A stretch of 64,000 bases of DNA from Ceratothoa steindachneri (lineage: Eukaryota; Arthropoda; Malacostraca; Isopoda; Cymothoidae): assembly GCA_963969495.1 (NCBI GenBank), contig OZ018337.1, positions 81,860,148 to 81,924,147 on the forward strand, in the 5' to 3' direction. The translations under genes and the position numbers were made by a program. Below the pieces are notes generated by a model. That model was not told the DNA's origin. It searched no databases and was given only the letters and a program-made list of their open reading frames with translations. This document shows positions 60,948-64,000 of the stretch, one piece after another (positions within the stretch are counted from its first letter, which is position 1; each line of letters starts with the position of its first letter).

Positions 60948-62401
60948 TGTCGTGGTATGACCCTTGGCTTTGATCACTCTACGCTTTGACACCCTTTTAG
61001 TAGCGGTATGCGTTAAGGGGCGTGAGTTAATTCTATGATGAAGTAGGCTTTGTTCTAAGAGTGCTATTTTAGTGGTTTAGTCCTTAAGGAAGAGCTATTT
61101 TTAAACACATAAGGATAAGAGGAAACACCCGAATCTACCAAAATAAACATGTATTTTAAATTAAATATTACAAACCAACAGTAAAAACATTTCTATATTT
61201 GGCCTCAAAGATTTTCAATGACAAAACATAAACAAGTAAGCCTCCAATAAACAAACCAATTGCCAATTAGTATTTTTATCACGACCCTATTTGTTTAGCA
61301 TAAAACATTAAATTAATGTACTGTCATCTCCAAACACATATGACCTAGGTTCAAGAATAATGGTTTCTACTCTCCTTTAAAACGTGGGACGTACTAAACT
61401 TCTACTATCGTAATAGAGATATAAATGTTATTGTTAACTTACAGGTAGGTATTAGGGATTGCCGGATGTCGCTGGAGGACTTATCTCTCGCTTTGAAGTG
61501 GTGTTGCAATTTTCGAGGAGGGATTGCTTGTCGCTTGTGCCGGGGGATGATTCTTCAACGTAATTAAAGAACGGGAGCTCGTTGGGGCAGGGTTCTTCTC
61601 CTCTCACTCTTACGGTGCTTGAGATGTAAGAATCACTCGAGTGTGAGCGGCTTTGCTTTTCTTCAGTCGGACTTCTTTGCAGACGGAAAAGGCTTCTTCG
61701 GTATGGCACCGATATAAAACTTGACTATCTAGGTTAATACGGCCCTGAAAGGAGGGGGATCGATTTTCTCAATCTGATCCTATCGTTTCTCACGGAAATA
61801 GTCTTGTATGGCTGAAGGATCGATCTTTACGAACTAATCTTTCTTCTGGCGAATCGACTTCTAATAATCTTCTTGTCTGACCGATGGATCGATCTTCACG
61901 ACCTAATCCTACTCTGGCGTATCGACTTCAGATAATCCCCCTTCTCTTTCTTTGCGGGGCTTATATATAGGCAGATTGCCGCCCCATCTAAACGGGGAAG
62001 TGACCAGGCCACAGATTCAAAAGAGGGGGGGAGCGAATGGAGAGTTAGCATCTGGGGAGAGCGAGAATTCCTGAGGTGGCACTGGGGTGCCCAAGTCAGC
62101 TCGCAAATTATAGGCTCGCAACCGCACCGCTACTTGGCGTGCCTTCTGACTCTCACCGCTTTTTTTTCCATAACCACGGGTTTATGGGTCTGGTAGGTAA
62201 TTGGATCGTTAGAGCGTCGTTTAAGGACCTTAGGTGGTCGCCTTCAAACATATGTTAGCTCCAACTGCCCACAGCGGCGAGGAGATCACACATGGTAAGC
62301 ATTTTTACCGGCTACCTTTCCCACGCTTCTCCTCATGAAGGGAGGGGGGCTTGAATGTACCTATACTCCTCCAGGAGGCTTAATGTAGCTATTTCTCCAC
62401 A
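60948..62401 (-). mobile_element. Solo LTR, family A (1454 bp)
   Basis: Same LTR as 7983-9356 and 14296-15667, in the same orientation, with a different perfect 5-bp duplication ATAGT (60943-60947 and 62402-62406). It therefore arose from a separate insertion followed by LTR-LTR recombination. It carries 91 bp (61530-61620) absent from the other two copies and lacks about 14 bp present in them. Its TATA box (61961-61969, minus strand) differs by one base. Confidence 0.92.
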
Positions 62402-62406
62402 ATAGT

Positions 62407-64000
62407 CAAAGTAAAAAAAAATGTTTATTTTGGTATTTTATCCCCAAGTTTGGTAGAAACATGTAAATATGTATGATAGCGTGCACCTTTTCTGGCTCTG
62501 TAATCATTTGATCTGGCACTCCTCTCCCTCAATCTATAGAGCGGACACGCAGTTAAGATGACCAGGGAGGAAATGCCAGCAATTTAGTACTCGGTACAAT
62601 CTGACGTAGAATGACGCTTCTTACATTAGGGTAGACATTAGTATAATGGTCCGTAACCCAGAGTGGTAACGGTTTATATCAAACCAGATTTACCAGTTGC
62701 ATGTAACTTAGGAGCAGCCATTGCCCAATTTAATGAGTCATACATATTTATATTGGGCTGGAGTGGGATTTAAAGGAAGTGGAAAGAAACTACCAAATAT
62801 ATCCTAAAATTGTTATATCAATTTCCAACATTGCAGGTCGATTTGCTGCATTTACGATCAACGGCTGTGCATACACTTTTTCTGCCTTTTCTTGATACAT
62901 GGGTGGCCCTGAAATCATATGAACTAACAAGGAAACAAATTTTAAACATGCTAAAGCAAGCCTTTCAACGACTGAAAAAAGTGAGGAGTTTGATAGATTG
63001 GGTGATAATTTGCCAGGTCTTTTATTTGCAAACTAGGCAAGTTTTCAAGTTTAAAAGAAGATTGTACCAAAACAAAGAAGAGGGAGGTGATAGAGATTTA
63101 GGGTAGGTGAGGTAGATGTATAAAAAATGGAATGATGGTATAGAGTTTAAGAGGATAATTTAAGAACAGAATGTGGTTTTCATTGAGGATAAGAGGAAGG
63201 ATGAACATTTCCTCAAGTAACTCTTGAGGGATGCGAGAAAGTACCTTAATGTTACCTTATAGATGAGGGGCACATTATAAGGAAAATTTGCAAGTTTTCA
63301 GAAGAAAACGCCGGAAAATTAAAGAGTTGACGATGAAAGGGTGTATAGGCACTAACTTCGAATACTCTGTGTGGATTGTCTTTACCAGATAGGATGAAAT
63401 GGGTGTGTACTTTTTAAATCGCATTTAAGAAAAGGGATTTAGGATCGAGTGGCAATAGTGTAGGCAAGAAAATCAACAGCCATCTGAGTATTACGCCGAA
63501 GAACTTGACTAATACGCCTCTATCAGACCTCAAATGAGGTTGATAGAATTTGGAAAGAAATCGAAGGCAGTCAATGTGGCTTTTTTCAGGAAGAATGAGG
63601 AACGCAACAGCTGTGTCTATCTGCTCCTGGTCTATGAAGGAAATCGAATCTAAAATGAGGAGAGCTGACCTATATCCGCTGGCCAGGATAGAGAAAGAGA
63701 GAGATAGAAAGAGAGAAGGAAGGGGAGGGTTAGGCTAATAAAGAAAGGGGCGAAGAAATATGACATTGGAAATGTCTTAAAGCTATAAATCACAGGTAGT
63801 ATCACAAGAGTACTGTAGCTGGAGCCGGGTGTTACCCCGCCGAATATCAGAGTGATGACGATGACCTATGGGGTTGGAGGCTCTTCCTAGATTAAGCTTT
63901 AAAAATAATCTAAATAGCTGGTGTATTATTATATAGCAATATTGGGCACTCTCTTGGAATGAACAGCAAACGCATATTGTCCAAAGATCAAAAATGCCCA
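62407..64000. other. Unassigned interval to the window edge
   Basis: Mixed composition. Small frames (for example 62810-63106) have no recognisable content. A purine-rich run lies at 63691-63730. Confidence 0.35.

Overview
This is a eukaryotic, AT-rich, repeat-dominated stretch of what is most likely an arthropod nuclear genome. That attribution is inference: it rests on the mix of Ty3/gypsy, Tc1/mariner, hAT (ZBED5-like) and non-LTR elements, the absence of bacterial-style gene packing, and a degenerate protein family I know mainly from arthropod genomes. I could not recognise a single intact host gene. There are no rRNA or tRNA genes, no CRISPR and no operons.

Layout. 1-3.3 kb: a long inverted repeat whose arms carry a decayed ORF with a Cys-x2-Cys motif, with a 774-bp long-TIR element between them. 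4.5-6.0 kb: a solo LTR (family C, + strand). 7.5-15.7 kb: a decayed Tc1-like transposase split by a complete Ty3/gypsy-type retrotransposon (family A, - strand) with 1.37-kb LTRs and 5-bp target duplications. Its domain order is gag-PR-IN-RT-RH, so the integrase lies before the reverse transcriptase, which is the hallmark of the Gmr1 clade. 15.9-17.7 kb: family B, an LTR with internal tandem repeats and only a 56-bp remnant of PBS leader plus LTR tip. 20.1-21.3 kb: a GC-rich segment with 39-bp tandem repeats and a long TA tract. 22.5-23.9 kb: a solo LTR (family D, + strand).

24.8-25.5 kb holds another Tc1-like pseudogene. 27.0-27.7 kb is a 5'-truncated LINE with a 13-bp target duplication. 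29.3-30.5 kb is a complete but frameshifted mariner-like element with both ends visible. 41.7 kb has a mariner-like scrap and 43.4-45.0 kb a degenerate LINE reverse transcriptase. 47.1-48.8 kb carries a large pseudogene of an uncharacterised repeated protein family, with a second tiny scrap at 34.1 kb. 50.2-51.5 kb is a ZBED5-like hAT relic. 61.0-62.4 kb is a solo LTR of family A. The remaining intervals are AT-rich with no feature I can support.

The strongest unusual observations are the integrase-before-RT element, its nesting inside a Tc1 copy whose reading frame resumes on the far side, the one-and-a-tip LTR structure of family B, and four LTR families that share the same terminal U5 signature. 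Every transposon ORF seen is broken, so nothing here looks autonomously active today.
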